This document shows positions 27,992 through 36,633 of a DNA stretch of 64,000 nucleotides, one piece after another. Each line of letters opens with the position of its first letter. Position 1 is the stretch's first letter. The notes under the pieces were generated by a model. That model saw nothing but the letters and a program-made list of their open reading frames with translations. It had not been told where the DNA came from and searched no databases. Both the position numbers and the translations under genes were made by a program. This DNA comes from CAJFUR01 sp904420575 (GTDB taxonomy: Bacteria > Actinomycetota > Coriobacteriia > Coriobacteriales > Eggerthellaceae): positions 2,232,001 to 2,296,000 of the forward strand of contig OZ221973.1 in assembly GCA_965119745.1 (NCBI GenBank). Reading direction: 5' to 3'.

Positions 27992-29273
27992 CCTGCCGCC
28001 CATCGACCGCGCCGGGTTCCCCATCCTGGAACGCCGCATCGGGAAGGGGGAGGGCCGCCCGCTCGTCTACCTGGACAGCGCCGCCACCGCGCTCGTGCCC
28101 GAGCGCGTGGTGCGCGCCGTCGAACGTTTCTATGCCACCAGCTGCGCCAACATCCACCGCGGCGCGCACGCGCTCGCCGAGGAGGCCACCGACGCCTACG
28201 AGTGCGCCCGCGAGGACGTGGCGCGCTTCTTCGGCGTGCAGGACGCCGGGCGCGTGGTGCTCACCCACGGCGCCACCGAATCGATGCACCTGGCGGCGTT
28301 CGGCTGGGCCGAACATGCGCTTGCGCCGGGAGACGTGGTGGCGGTGGCGGAAGACAACCACCATGCCAACGTCGTGTGCTGGCACCAGCTGGCGCGGCGG
28401 CGCGGCGTCGAGGTCGCGTGGATCCCGGTGGACGGCCAAGGCCGCCTGGACTACGCCGCCTGGTGCGCCGTGGCCGAACGGGGCCCCAAGCTGGTCGCGC
28501 TCGCGCACCAGTCGAACGTGCTGGGGTTCCGCCAGCCCGCGCTGGCGCGCATCATGGACGACGCGCGGGGGGTGGGCGCGCGCATCGTGCTCGACGGCGC
28601 GCAGGCGGCCGGGCACGAGCCGTTCGCGTTCGACGAGGCGCGGGTGGACTTCTACGCGCTCTCGGCGCACAAGATGATGGGGCTCACGGGCATCGGCGCG
28701 CTTCTGTGCTCTGAGCGCGCGTTCGCGCGGATGGAGCCCGTCGTGGGCGGCGGCGGCATGGTGGAGCGGGTGGACCGCGAAGGCTTCGTGCCGGCGCCCG
28801 GCCCGGCCGCGTACGAGGCGGGCACGCCCGCCATCGCCGCGGCCGTCGCCTGGCGGGAGGCGCTTGCCCTGCTGGGCGAGGCCGGCCTCGACCGCGTGTC
28901 CGCCCATACGCGCGCGCTCGCGACCCGTGCGGCACAGGAGCTGCGCGGCGTTCCGGGCGTCACGGTGCTGGGGGACGCCTCCCTGCCGTGCGAGTCGCTC
29001 GCGAGCTTCGTGATGGACGGGGTGCATCCCCACGACGTCGGCCGCCTCCTGGACGCCGAGGGCGTGGCCGCGCGCGCGGGACACCACTGCGCGCAGCCGC
29101 TGCACCGCGCGTTGGGCGCGGCCGCCAGCGTGCGCGCCAGCTTCGCCGGCTACTCCTGCGAAGAGGACGTGGACGCCCTGGTGGCGGCCGTGGCGCTCAT
29201 GGCCGATGCGGCTGGCGGCGGGAAGCGCACGGGGACGCGAGCCATGGCGCGGCAAGAAAGGACGCAGCCATGA
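27984..29273 (+). CDS. sufS: Cysteine desulfurase (SufS/CsdA-type)
   Basis: 429 residues, group II class-V aminotransferase fold. PLP binds Lys230 in YALSAHKMMG, and Cys369 in RAGHHCAQPLH is the persulfide-forming residue. The N-terminal YLDSAATALVP and NIHRGAHALAEEAT match SufS. It takes sulfur from cysteine and passes it on. AAGGAGG precedes the ATG at 27984. No SufB, SufC or SufD is present here. With MocA upstream and a molybdenum hydroxylase with an XdhC factor downstream, a role in sulfurating the Mo centre is possible alongside general Fe-S assembly. Confidence 0.9.
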   Translation: MPSLPPIDRAGFPILERRIGKGEGRPLVYLDSAATALVPERVVRAVERFYATSCANIHRGAHALAEEATDAYECAREDVARFFGVQDAGRVVLTHGATESMHLAAFGWAEHALAPGDVVAVAEDNHHANVVCWHQLARRRGVEVAWIPVDGQGRLDYAAWCAVAERGPKLVALAHQSNVLGFRQPALARIMDDARGVGARIVLDGAQAAGHEPFAFDEARVDFYALSAHKMMGLTGIGALLCSERAFARMEPVVGGGGMVERVDREGFVPAPGPAAYEAGTPAIAAAVAWREALALLGEAGLDRVSAHTRALATRAAQELRGVPGVTVLGDASLPCESLASFVMDGVHPHDVGRLLDAEGVAARAGHHCAQPLHRALGAAASVRASFAGYSCEEDVDALVAAVALMADAAGGGKRTGTRAMARQERTQP

Positions 29274-29650
29274 ACCTGGACGACGAAGCCGTCATGGAGC
29301 GGCACCGCAACCCGCGCTTCAAGGGCTTTTCCGGCCCTGGCGACGTCGCCGCGACGGGCGACAACCCCTTCTGCGGCGACGCGCTGGAGGTGCGCGTCGT
29401 GCGGGGCGAGGCCGACGGCGCGCCCATGGTGGCGCGCGCCGCGTTCGACGGCTATGCGTGCTCGCTGTGCGCCGCCACGGCGGACCTGGTCATGGAGCAC
29501 GTGACGGGCATGCGCGTGGAAGACGCGGAGCGCCTGACCGTGGACGACGTGCTGGCCCTCTGGGGCGGGCTTCAGGTGGGGCGCACGCGCAAGGGGTGCG
29601 TCGAACTTCCGCTCACCGTGCTCAAGCGGGCCCTGGCTTTGCTACAATAG
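29270..29650 (+). CDS. sufU: SufU-type iron-sulfur scaffold / sulfur acceptor
   Basis: 126 residues of the IscU/SufU family. Conserved cysteines are in NPFCGDALEV, YACSLCAATADLV and RKGCVELPL. SufU accepts persulfide from SufS through a zinc-bound Cys. The start overlaps the sufS stop as ATGA, so SufS and SufU form one unit. It is somewhat short (about 145 is usual), mostly from a trimmed N-terminus (MNLDDEAVMERHRNPRFKG). Confidence 0.88.
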   Translation: MNLDDEAVMERHRNPRFKGFSGPGDVAATGDNPFCGDALEVRVVRGEADGAPMVARAAFDGYACSLCAATADLVMEHVTGMRVEDAERLTVDDVLALWGGLQVGRTRKGCVELPLTVLKRALALLQ

Positions 29651-29710
29651 GACCGTCCGACCGCAAGCGTGCGTGGCGGGGCCTTCGGGGGAGAAGGGGA
29701 GGAAAGGGAC

Positions 29711-32314
29711 GTGCGCGAGGAAAGCAACGAAGGGGAGTCGGGGCGGTTCGTTCTCCTGCCGTCGAAGGTGACCATGCCGTCGCCGCCTTCGAACGTGCTT
29801 GCGCGCCCCCTGGTGAGCGAGCGGCTTTCGCATGCCTTGGCCTGCCCGTTGACCACCGTGGTGACGTCGGCCGGATTCGGCAAGACCACCTCGGTCGTGT
29901 CCTGGGCCACCACGCTCGACAACGTGCCGGTGGCTTGGTACCGCATCGACGCCGAAGACGCCGCGCTCGAGCGATACTGTCTCTATCTGGCGGCCGCCCT
30001 GCGCGTTGCCGACAAGCGCATCTGCCTGGCGCTTGACGAGGCCCGGATTGCCGGCGGCTTCCAGGGCGTGCGTCCCGTGCTCGACGACCTCATTCTCCAG
30101 ATCGCCGAATACGGGCGCGACTTCGTGTGCGTGCTTGAGGACTTCCACGAGGTGCGCTCCAGCGAGGACATCTGCGAAAGCATGCGTTACCTGGTGAAGC
30201 ATCTGCCCACCAACGCGCACTTCGTCGTCACGTCGCGCCAGCCGCTGCACCTTCCCACCGCCAAGATGAAGGTGGCGGGCCAGCTGGTGGAGGTGACCGA
30301 GGCCCATCTGCGCTTTTCCTTGGAAGAGACGTGCGCGCTGTTCGCGGAGCTGGGCATACGGCTTGCGAAGGACGAAGCGGAGGCCATACAGGAAACGACG
30401 CAGGGGTGGGTGACCGGCGGCAAGCTGGTGGCGCTTCTGTGCGGCGACGGATCGAAGAGCCAGGTGCGCGAAGCCGTCGAACGCGCACAGGGCAGCATCA
30501 ACGACTACCTGTTCGAAGAGGTGTTCTCGGTTCTGGAGCCGGAACGGCGGCGTTTCCTGACCAGCACGTCGGTGGTCAATTCCTTCTGCCTGCCTCTGGC
30601 CGAGCGCATCACGGGGCTCCCGCGCGCGGAAGTGGCGGCGCAGGTGGACTTCCTGATAGAGAACGACCTGTTCATCGAGCGCTTCGAGCGCAAGGGCGGC
30701 GAGGACTGGTACCGCTACCACCGTCTGCTGGCCGACCTGCTGCACCAGCGGCTGTCCCGCCAGGACCCGGCGGAGGTCCAGGCCATGAGCCGGGCGGCGC
30801 GCGACTGGCTGGAAGAGAACGGCTTCTACGACGATGCCGTGAAGACCTCGGCCGAGCTCAAGGACTACGGGCGGGTGCGCCAGACCCTCATCGACAACTG
30901 GCTGGCGCTGTACATGGGCGACAGCCACCACGTGCTCACCCGCTGGGCGTCGTTTTTGCCCGACGCGGAGCTCATGAAAAGCCCTCTTCTGTGCGCGGTG
31001 CTCAGCATGCCCTACGCCCTGCGGGGCGACTTCCAGAAGGCAGAGGCGTGCCTGAAGAACGCCATCGGGCATTTGCATGCCGACGAGGACTTCCTGTTCG
31101 CGATGTGCCTGGTGCAGAAGGCCTACCTGGCCTCGTTCAGGGACGACCGCAAGGACATGCGCGCCTATGCGGAAAAGGCCCTGCAGTACCTGCCGGAAAA
31201 GGAGCTGTACCTGCGCGGCATGATGCTGCAGGTGAAGGCGGCCTCGTTCAGCGACGAGCCGCTCAAGGCCAAGGCGTCCTTCGAACGCGCCGTGGAGACG
31301 CAGTGCGAATACGGCAATTCCAACCTGTCGTGCTCGGCGTACTGCAACCTGGCGCTCATCTGCGCCAACCTGGGATACCTGCAAGAGGCGTCCTACTATG
31401 CCGGCCTGGCCTTCGACCTGTATCCGGAACACGAGCGGCGGTTCAAGCCCATGCTCACCTACGCCTACCTGACCACCATGGCCTGCGCCTACGAGCGTGG
31501 CGACTGCAAGCAGGCGCTCGAAGTGCACGACACGGTGTCCGCCATGTCGGCCGAAGGCGCCGTGCCGTGCTACGCCGCGCAGGCGATGGCGCTCAAGGCC
31601 AAGGCGCTCTGGCGCTTGGGCACGGGCGATGCGGAACAGACGTTCTTCCGCGCACTGTCGCTGAACGAGGCCGGCGCGCTTCTGGCATACCCGCCTTTGG
31701 CCTTCGCCCAGGCGTATTGCACGGCGTTCCGCACCAAGGCGCTCGAGCGGTGCGCGCAGATGCCGGCCCAGGCGCAGACGGCCCTGTTCGACGCCATGGC
31801 GGCCTACTTCCTGGACCCTTCCCAATACGAGGCCGTGTGCGCCTACGTGGACGCCATCGACGAAGGGGAGCGTTCGGCGCGCGTGCACGGCCTGGCGGTG
31901 GCGGCCGCGTTTTCCGAAAAGGCCGCACGCTACGCCCGGGCGGACGCCTACCTGGAAGAGGCGGCCCGCCTTGCCCGCGAGCACGGCCTGGGGGAGGCGC
32001 TGGCGGAAAACGCGCTGTATCTGCGGCCTGCGTTCCTTCGTCTGGCACCCAAGCTCGCAGACGCAGGCCTGGCCGACTACCTGGGCGGCCTCTTGCAGGC
32101 GGACGCGGGCGTCTCCGACGCGTCGCGCCTGACCGAGCGCGAGGTGGACGTCATGCGCTGCATCGCCTCCGGGGCCACCGCCGCCGAAACGGCGGAGCGG
32201 CTGTTCGTCTCGCGCGACACGGTGAAGAAGCATCTGGCCAACGTCTACGCCAAGCTGGGCGTGCATTCCAAGATGCAGGCCGTCGCCCTGCTGCGCGACG
32301 AGGGCGTCATCTGA
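29711..32314 (+). CDS. MalT-like LuxR-family transcriptional regulator (LAL type)
   Basis: About 867 residues. The N-terminal ATPase has Walker A TSAGFGKTTS and a Walker-B-like VCVLEDFHEV. A TPR-like sensor region fills residues ~350-790. The C-terminal LuxR helix-turn-helix is LTEREVDVMRCIASG followed by FVSRDTVKKHLANVYAKLGV. These large ATP-dependent activators respond to small ligands. It sits directly before the molybdenum hydroxylase operon and may control it. GTG 29711 is preferred (GGAAAGGG upstream); another GTG lies at 29669. A -10-like TACAAT at 29643-29648 overlaps the sufU stop. Confidence 0.9.
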   Translation: MREESNEGESGRFVLLPSKVTMPSPPSNVLARPLVSERLSHALACPLTTVVTSAGFGKTTSVVSWATTLDNVPVAWYRIDAEDAALERYCLYLAAALRVADKRICLALDEARIAGGFQGVRPVLDDLILQIAEYGRDFVCVLEDFHEVRSSEDICESMRYLVKHLPTNAHFVVTSRQPLHLPTAKMKVAGQLVEVTEAHLRFSLEETCALFAELGIRLAKDEAEAIQETTQGWVTGGKLVALLCGDGSKSQVREAVERAQGSINDYLFEEVFSVLEPERRRFLTSTSVVNSFCLPLAERITGLPRAEVAAQVDFLIENDLFIERFERKGGEDWYRYHRLLADLLHQRLSRQDPAEVQAMSRAARDWLEENGFYDDAVKTSAELKDYGRVRQTLIDNWLALYMGDSHHVLTRWASFLPDAELMKSPLLCAVLSMPYALRGDFQKAEACLKNAIGHLHADEDFLFAMCLVQKAYLASFRDDRKDMRAYAEKALQYLPEKELYLRGMMLQVKAASFSDEPLKAKASFERAVETQCEYGNSNLSCSAYCNLALICANLGYLQEASYYAGLAFDLYPEHERRFKPMLTYAYLTTMACAYERGDCKQALEVHDTVSAMSAEGAVPCYAAQAMALKAKALWRLGTGDAEQTFFRALSLNEAGALLAYPPLAFAQAYCTAFRTKALERCAQMPAQAQTALFDAMAAYFLDPSQYEAVCAYVDAIDEGERSARVHGLAVAAAFSEKAARYARADAYLEEAARLAREHGLGEALAENALYLRPAFLRLAPKLADAGLADYLGGLLQADAGVSDASRLTEREVDVMRCIASGATAAETAERLFVSRDTVKKHLANVYAKLGVHSKMQAVALLRDEGVI

Positions 32315-32651
32315 AACCTGCGCGGCCCTTCCGCCCTCTTTGCCGTCCGCGCTTCCATCTGGACGTGACGCGCCTGTTCCGAGGCCTGAGCAACCGCGAC
32401 GCGTTCCGCGGGCCTCCCACGTGAAAACTACCCCCTGCGTCATCCCAACGGGTAATACCCCCGCACCCCTGCAGCCGGTATCGTCTTCTTGCAAGGCAAA
32501 GACGACGCTTTGAGGGGAGGGTTGTGCTTGCAGGCCCGCATACGGGCCGCTCCAAGACGTGGCGCGCCGAAGGCGCCACGTTCCTGCGTTTCCGGGCGCA
32601 TGCCCGAAGGCGCGCATTTCGCGAACAAAACGGAAAGAGGAGGAGAAACGC
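32315..32651 (+). promoter_or_regulatory. Leader and regulatory region of the molybdenum hydroxylase operon
   Basis: This 337-bp gap has no convincing gene. It holds two TACCCCC elements on the same strand (32429-32435 and 32456-32462, 27 bp apart, so candidate activator sites). Two hairpins lie further on: GGCCCG-CATA-CGGGCC at 32533-32548, and a 9-bp stem at 32557-32565 with 32573-32581. The hairpins lie in the expected leader before the AGGAGGAG site and could attenuate. No clean -35/-10 pair was found. Confidence 0.45.
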
Positions 32652-33362
32652 ATGGTTCAAGACGTATCGCGCCGTGACTTTCTCAAGGTGGGCGGCATTG
32701 CCGGGTTCGCAGCCGGCGCCGCAGGCCTGGGGATAGGATCGATCCTCGGCGCGCCTGCCGAGGCGCACGCGGAGGCCATCACGGTGACGGACTTCGTGTA
32801 CACCTGCCCGCTGTGCGGTCAGAAGACGACCGACTACGATGCGCTGGTCAAGCACTTCGGAGAACAGCACCCGGACGCAGCCGTGCCCGAGTGCGCCACG
32901 CTCTCCATCAACGGCTCCGAGGTCAAGGTGCAGGTGGAGCCCCACTGGACGCTGCGCGAGACGTTGCTCATGGCCGTGGGCCTGACCGGCGGTGCCAAGC
33001 AGATGTGCGACCGGGGCGCCTGCGGGTCGTGCACGGTGCTCATCGACGGCGTGCCGGCCCTGTCCTGCTCGACGCTGGTGGTGGAATGCCAGGGCAAGCA
33101 GATAGAGACGTCGGAAGGCATCGCGGCCGACGAGACGTGGCGCCCGCTGGTGGAAGCCTACGCCAAGCATGACGCCGCGCAGTGCGGCTACTGCACGCCA
33201 GGCCAGTTCACCGTCGCGAAGTACATCATCGAGAAGTACGGCGAGCCCACCGAGGAACAGATCCGCGCCGAGCTTGCGGGCAACATCTGCCGGTGCGGCA
33301 CGTATTCCCGCCACGTGAAGGCCATCCAGGAAGCCGCCGCCGCGATCAAAGGAGGCAACTGA
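32652..33362 (+). CDS. Tat-exported [2Fe-2S] subunit of molybdenum hydroxylase, with C2H2-like finger
   Basis: 236 residues. A twin-arginine signal SRRDFLKVGGIAGFAAG ends near AEAHAE. A C2H2-like finger follows: Cys52, Cys55, His68, His73 (CPLC-x12-H-x4-H). The plant-type [2Fe-2S] domain has CDRGACGSC with a fourth Cys in PALSC. The helical second [2Fe-2S] domain has CGYC and CRCG. This is the CoxS/PaoA-type small subunit of xanthine-oxidase-family enzymes. Its Tat signal would export the assembled complex, as in periplasmic PaoABC. The start at 32652 follows GAGGAGGAG. Confidence 0.9.
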   Translation: MVQDVSRRDFLKVGGIAGFAAGAAGLGIGSILGAPAEAHAEAITVTDFVYTCPLCGQKTTDYDALVKHFGEQHPDAAVPECATLSINGSEVKVQVEPHWTLRETLLMAVGLTGGAKQMCDRGACGSCTVLIDGVPALSCSTLVVECQGKQIETSEGIAADETWRPLVEAYAKHDAAQCGYCTPGQFTVAKYIIEKYGEPTEEQIRAELAGNICRCGTYSRHVKAIQEAAAAIKGGN

Positions 33363-35659
33363 TGGGCGAGACGAGCGTATGGGTGCCGGAGGGCACCAAC
33401 CAGGACCGCGAGGACTTCAAGTACGTCGGCACGTGGGACCACCCGGGCCGCCAGTCGTGGGACATGGTGTCGGGCGCGGCCAAGTACCCCACCGACCTTT
33501 GGATGGACGGCACGCTCACGGCCATGGCGCTGCGCTGCCCGTACGGCCATGCCAAGGTCAAGAGCCTCGACATCTCCGAAGCCGAGAAGATGGAAGGCGT
33601 GAAGCTGGTGCTCACCTACGAGGACGAGGAGCTGGCCTCCATGCCTCGCTACCGCCCTGCGTACTACCAGCTGGGCGCGAGCCCGCTTCTGGGCGACGAG
33701 GCCGAGTTCGAGGGCGACGAGGTGGGCGCCGTGGTGGTGGCCGTGAACGAGGAAGTGTGCAAGAAGGCGCTCGCCGCCATCAAGGTCGACTGGGAAGTGC
33801 TGCCCTTCATCCTGGACCCGCGCGAGGCCGCCAAGCCCGGCGCGCCCATCCTGCGTCCGGAAATGAACCCCGATTCCAACATGACCGGCAACACGTTCGG
33901 CGCGGCCGTGGAATGGGAGCTCGGGTGCGCGGAGGACGGCTTCAAGGAGGCCGACCACATCGACGTGGTGAACTACGGGCGTCCCATGTGGAGCCAGTTC
34001 CGCCCCATGCCGCCAGCGTACTTCTCCTACTGGGCGAACGACCCGTGGGGCAACCCCGACGGCGAGAAGATGTGCTACGTGACGAACCATGCGCACTTCC
34101 CCGGCAACGGGCCTATCGTGTCGGCCTACTACGGCGCGGGCTCGCACGCCGACAAGTACCGAGCGCTTTCGCCCTACATGGCCGCCCGCTACTGCGACTT
34201 CGTGGAGAAGCGCGGCGCCCAGTTCGCGCCCGTGCTCTCCAAACGCCTGGGCGGCGCGCCCGTGCGCTACGTGCAGAGCCGGCGCGAGGCGTTCGATGCC
34301 GCGGTGCCGCAGACGTACCTGACCGTGCGCGCCGGATACACCGACGACGGCACGTTGGTGGCCGTGCAGTCCAACAACGTCCATCAGACGGGCGCCCGCG
34401 GCGGCTACGGCGACAAGACGCACGGGCACTTGGTGCTGCCGCCGAACGCGCAGGGCTTCAAGCAGACCGTGTGCCCCAACGTGTACTCGGAAATGTCCTA
34501 CTACGTCACCAACGGCGCCTGCACCACGGCCGACCCGGGCCAGCCGCTGTACGAGCCGGTGAACCTGGTGTTCGCCAAGATGGCCGACACGCTGGGCATG
34601 GACGTGACCGACGTCATCATGAAGAACATCAAGGTGACCGAGCCCTCGCTTTCCGCCTGCATGGCTGCCGCCAAGGAGGCCTTCGGCTGGGACGAGAAGT
34701 GGCACCTGGCCGGCCAGCGCACGCTTGAGGACGGGCGCCTGCACGGCGTTTCGTGCCGCTACGCCGCGTCGCAGACCTGGGGCATGATCTCGTACAACAT
34801 CAACCTGCGCATGGGCGTGGACGGCAAGGTGTACATGCCGTACGCCGAGGCGCTCATCGGCACGTACTGGCCGGACGCCGTGCAGCTGGTCATCGCAGAA
34901 GAGCTGGGCATGAAGCTGGAAGACGTCATCGTGTACTATGCGCCCAACTACAACAACTGGCAGCAGGGCGACGCGGCCGACCGCGCGGCCACCTGCACGT
35001 GGGCGGCCAAGGAGGCGGCCATCCTGCTGAAGCAGCAGATGCTGGCCACGGGAGCGGCCGCCATGGGCGTGACGGCCGACGAGGTGGACCTGGTGGACTC
35101 CATGATCACGCTGAAGGCCGACCCCACCAAGCAGATGCCCACCCAGGGCATGGGCCAGCTGGCCGTTGGCTACTGCGGCAAGCCGAAGGTGCCGTTCCAG
35201 ACCGACGTCATCCGCACCATGAACGTGGACATGTGCGAAGTGGCCGTGGATCCCGAAACCGGCTTGGTGGAGATTCTGGACTACGTGGTCGCCCACGACT
35301 TCGGCAAGGTCATCCGCCCGTCATCGGCGATGGGCCAGATAGAGAACGCGCTCACCATGAACTCAGGGCGCGCCCTGCGCGAAGAGCTCATTTGGGACGA
35401 GGGTACGGGCGTGCTGCTGAACGGCAACCTGTACGACTACAAGGTGCCCACGGCGCTGGACCAGCCGAAGTTCGAGCCCGTTCCCGTCGAGACGCGTTGC
35501 GGCGGCGGGGCCTACGGGTCGACGGGCGTGGCGCACGCCCATGCGAACCCGGGTCTGGTGGGCCAGGCCATCCAGAACGCGACGGGCGGCGACTTCATCG
35601 AAATGATCCCGTACACGCCCGACAAGGTGCTCGCGGTGCTTGGCAAGATCGCGCAGTAG
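33362..35659 (+). CDS. Molybdopterin-binding catalytic subunit of xanthine-oxidase-family hydroxylase
   Basis: 765 residues, the CoxL/PaoC-type subunit. The N-terminal aldehyde-oxidase a/b-hammerhead domain (about 20-130) includes AAKYPTDLWMDGTLTAMALR and VKLVLTYEDEEL. The Mo-binding domains follow and end VGQAIQNATGGDFIEM. Several signature motifs are altered: GGGFGGK is replaced by YYGAGSHADKY, and the VGE catalytic-Glu motif appears as GGGAYGSTG with Ala717 in place of Glu. It has no signal of its own and would be exported with the Tat subunit. The ATG overlaps the previous stop by one base. Substrate unknown. Confidence 0.87.
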   Translation: MGETSVWVPEGTNQDREDFKYVGTWDHPGRQSWDMVSGAAKYPTDLWMDGTLTAMALRCPYGHAKVKSLDISEAEKMEGVKLVLTYEDEELASMPRYRPAYYQLGASPLLGDEAEFEGDEVGAVVVAVNEEVCKKALAAIKVDWEVLPFILDPREAAKPGAPILRPEMNPDSNMTGNTFGAAVEWELGCAEDGFKEADHIDVVNYGRPMWSQFRPMPPAYFSYWANDPWGNPDGEKMCYVTNHAHFPGNGPIVSAYYGAGSHADKYRALSPYMAARYCDFVEKRGAQFAPVLSKRLGGAPVRYVQSRREAFDAAVPQTYLTVRAGYTDDGTLVAVQSNNVHQTGARGGYGDKTHGHLVLPPNAQGFKQTVCPNVYSEMSYYVTNGACTTADPGQPLYEPVNLVFAKMADTLGMDVTDVIMKNIKVTEPSLSACMAAAKEAFGWDEKWHLAGQRTLEDGRLHGVSCRYAASQTWGMISYNINLRMGVDGKVYMPYAEALIGTYWPDAVQLVIAEELGMKLEDVIVYYAPNYNNWQQGDAADRAATCTWAAKEAAILLKQQMLATGAAAMGVTADEVDLVDSMITLKADPTKQMPTQGMGQLAVGYCGKPKVPFQTDVIRTMNVDMCEVAVDPETGLVEILDYVVAHDFGKVIRPSSAMGQIENALTMNSGRALREELIWDEGTGVLLNGNLYDYKVPTALDQPKFEPVPVETRCGGGAYGSTGVAHAHANPGLVGQAIQNATGGDFIEMIPYTPDKVLAVLGKIAQ

Positions 35660-35671
35660 GAGGAAGAAGAC

Positions 35672-36613
35672 ATGAAACACTTCAAGCACATGCAGGCCGC
35701 CTCGGCGAAAGAGGCGGCGAAGAACGCCGAAGCCGGAACGGCCGCGTTCATTGCGGGCGGCACCGACCTTCTGGGCACGCTGAAGGACGAGAGCCTGCCG
35801 ACGTATCCGGAAACGGTCATCGACCTGAAGACCATCCCGGACATGGACGGCATCGTGGAAGACGGCGACGCCGTGCGCATCGGCGCTCTGGCCACCTTGG
35901 CCGCCGTGGCCGAGAGCGAGACGGTGCAGGCGAACTGCGCGGCCTTGGCCGAGGCCTGCGCCCGCGCCGCGTCGCCCACCATCCGCCATCGAGGCACCAT
36001 CGGCGGCAACGTGTGCCAGATGCACCGCTGCTGGTACTTCCGCGTGCCCGACGACCGCTTCCACTGCCTGCGCAAGGGCGGCGACTTCTGCCCGGCGCGC
36101 ATCGGCGACAACCGCTACCATTCCATCTTCGGCGACCAGGACGGATGCTATGCCGTGAGCTCCCACGACACCGCGCCCGCGCTGGTGGCGCTGGGCGCCA
36201 CCGTGGTCACCACGAAGCGCGAGGTGCCGGCCGAGGAGTTCTTCAAGGCCAACGGCGTGCGCTCCAACGTCCTGGAAGACGGGGAAGTGGTGACCGAGCT
36301 CAAGGTGCCCAAAGCCGAAAAGAGCGCGTTCCAGAAGTTCGCGCTGCGCAAGTCCATCGACTTCCCGCTGGTGAACTGCGCGGCGGCGCAGGGATCCGAC
36401 GGGCAGGTGCGCGTGGCGCTGGGCGGCGTGTACCCCGCTCCCGTGCGCTCGGCCGAAGCCGAGGCCGCCGTCGCGGGCGGCGTGACGGAGGCGTCCGCCG
36501 CGCAGGCAGGGGACGCGGCCGTGGCGTCCTGCACGCCCCTTCCCAAGAACGCCTACAAGGTGGAGATCGCGCGCACGCTGGTGAAGCGCACGCTCATGGA
36601 CCTGGCCGGTTGA
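35672..36613 (+). CDS. FAD-binding subunit of molybdenum hydroxylase, with extra Cys cluster
   Basis: 313 residues, CoxM/PaoB type. FAD-binding loops are AFIAGGTDLLG and RHRGTIGGNVC. After the second loop there is an insert with Cys115, Cys120, Cys132 and Cys140, positioned like the insert that holds an additional [4Fe-4S] cluster in 4-hydroxybenzoyl-CoA reductase beta and in PaoB. The C-terminal domain (FALRKSIDFPLVNCAAA) completes the fold. Electrons would pass Mo to 2Fe-2S to FAD to 4Fe-4S. GGAGGAAG precedes the ATG, 12 bp after the catalytic gene. Confidence 0.89.
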   Translation: MKHFKHMQAASAKEAAKNAEAGTAAFIAGGTDLLGTLKDESLPTYPETVIDLKTIPDMDGIVEDGDAVRIGALATLAAVAESETVQANCAALAEACARAASPTIRHRGTIGGNVCQMHRCWYFRVPDDRFHCLRKGGDFCPARIGDNRYHSIFGDQDGCYAVSSHDTAPALVALGATVVTTKREVPAEEFFKANGVRSNVLEDGEVVTELKVPKAEKSAFQKFALRKSIDFPLVNCAAAQGSDGQVRVALGGVYPAPVRSAEAEAAVAGGVTEASAAQAGDAAVASCTPLPKNAYKVEIARTLVKRTLMDLAG

Positions 36614-36633
36614 GACGCAAGGTGGCGATGACC

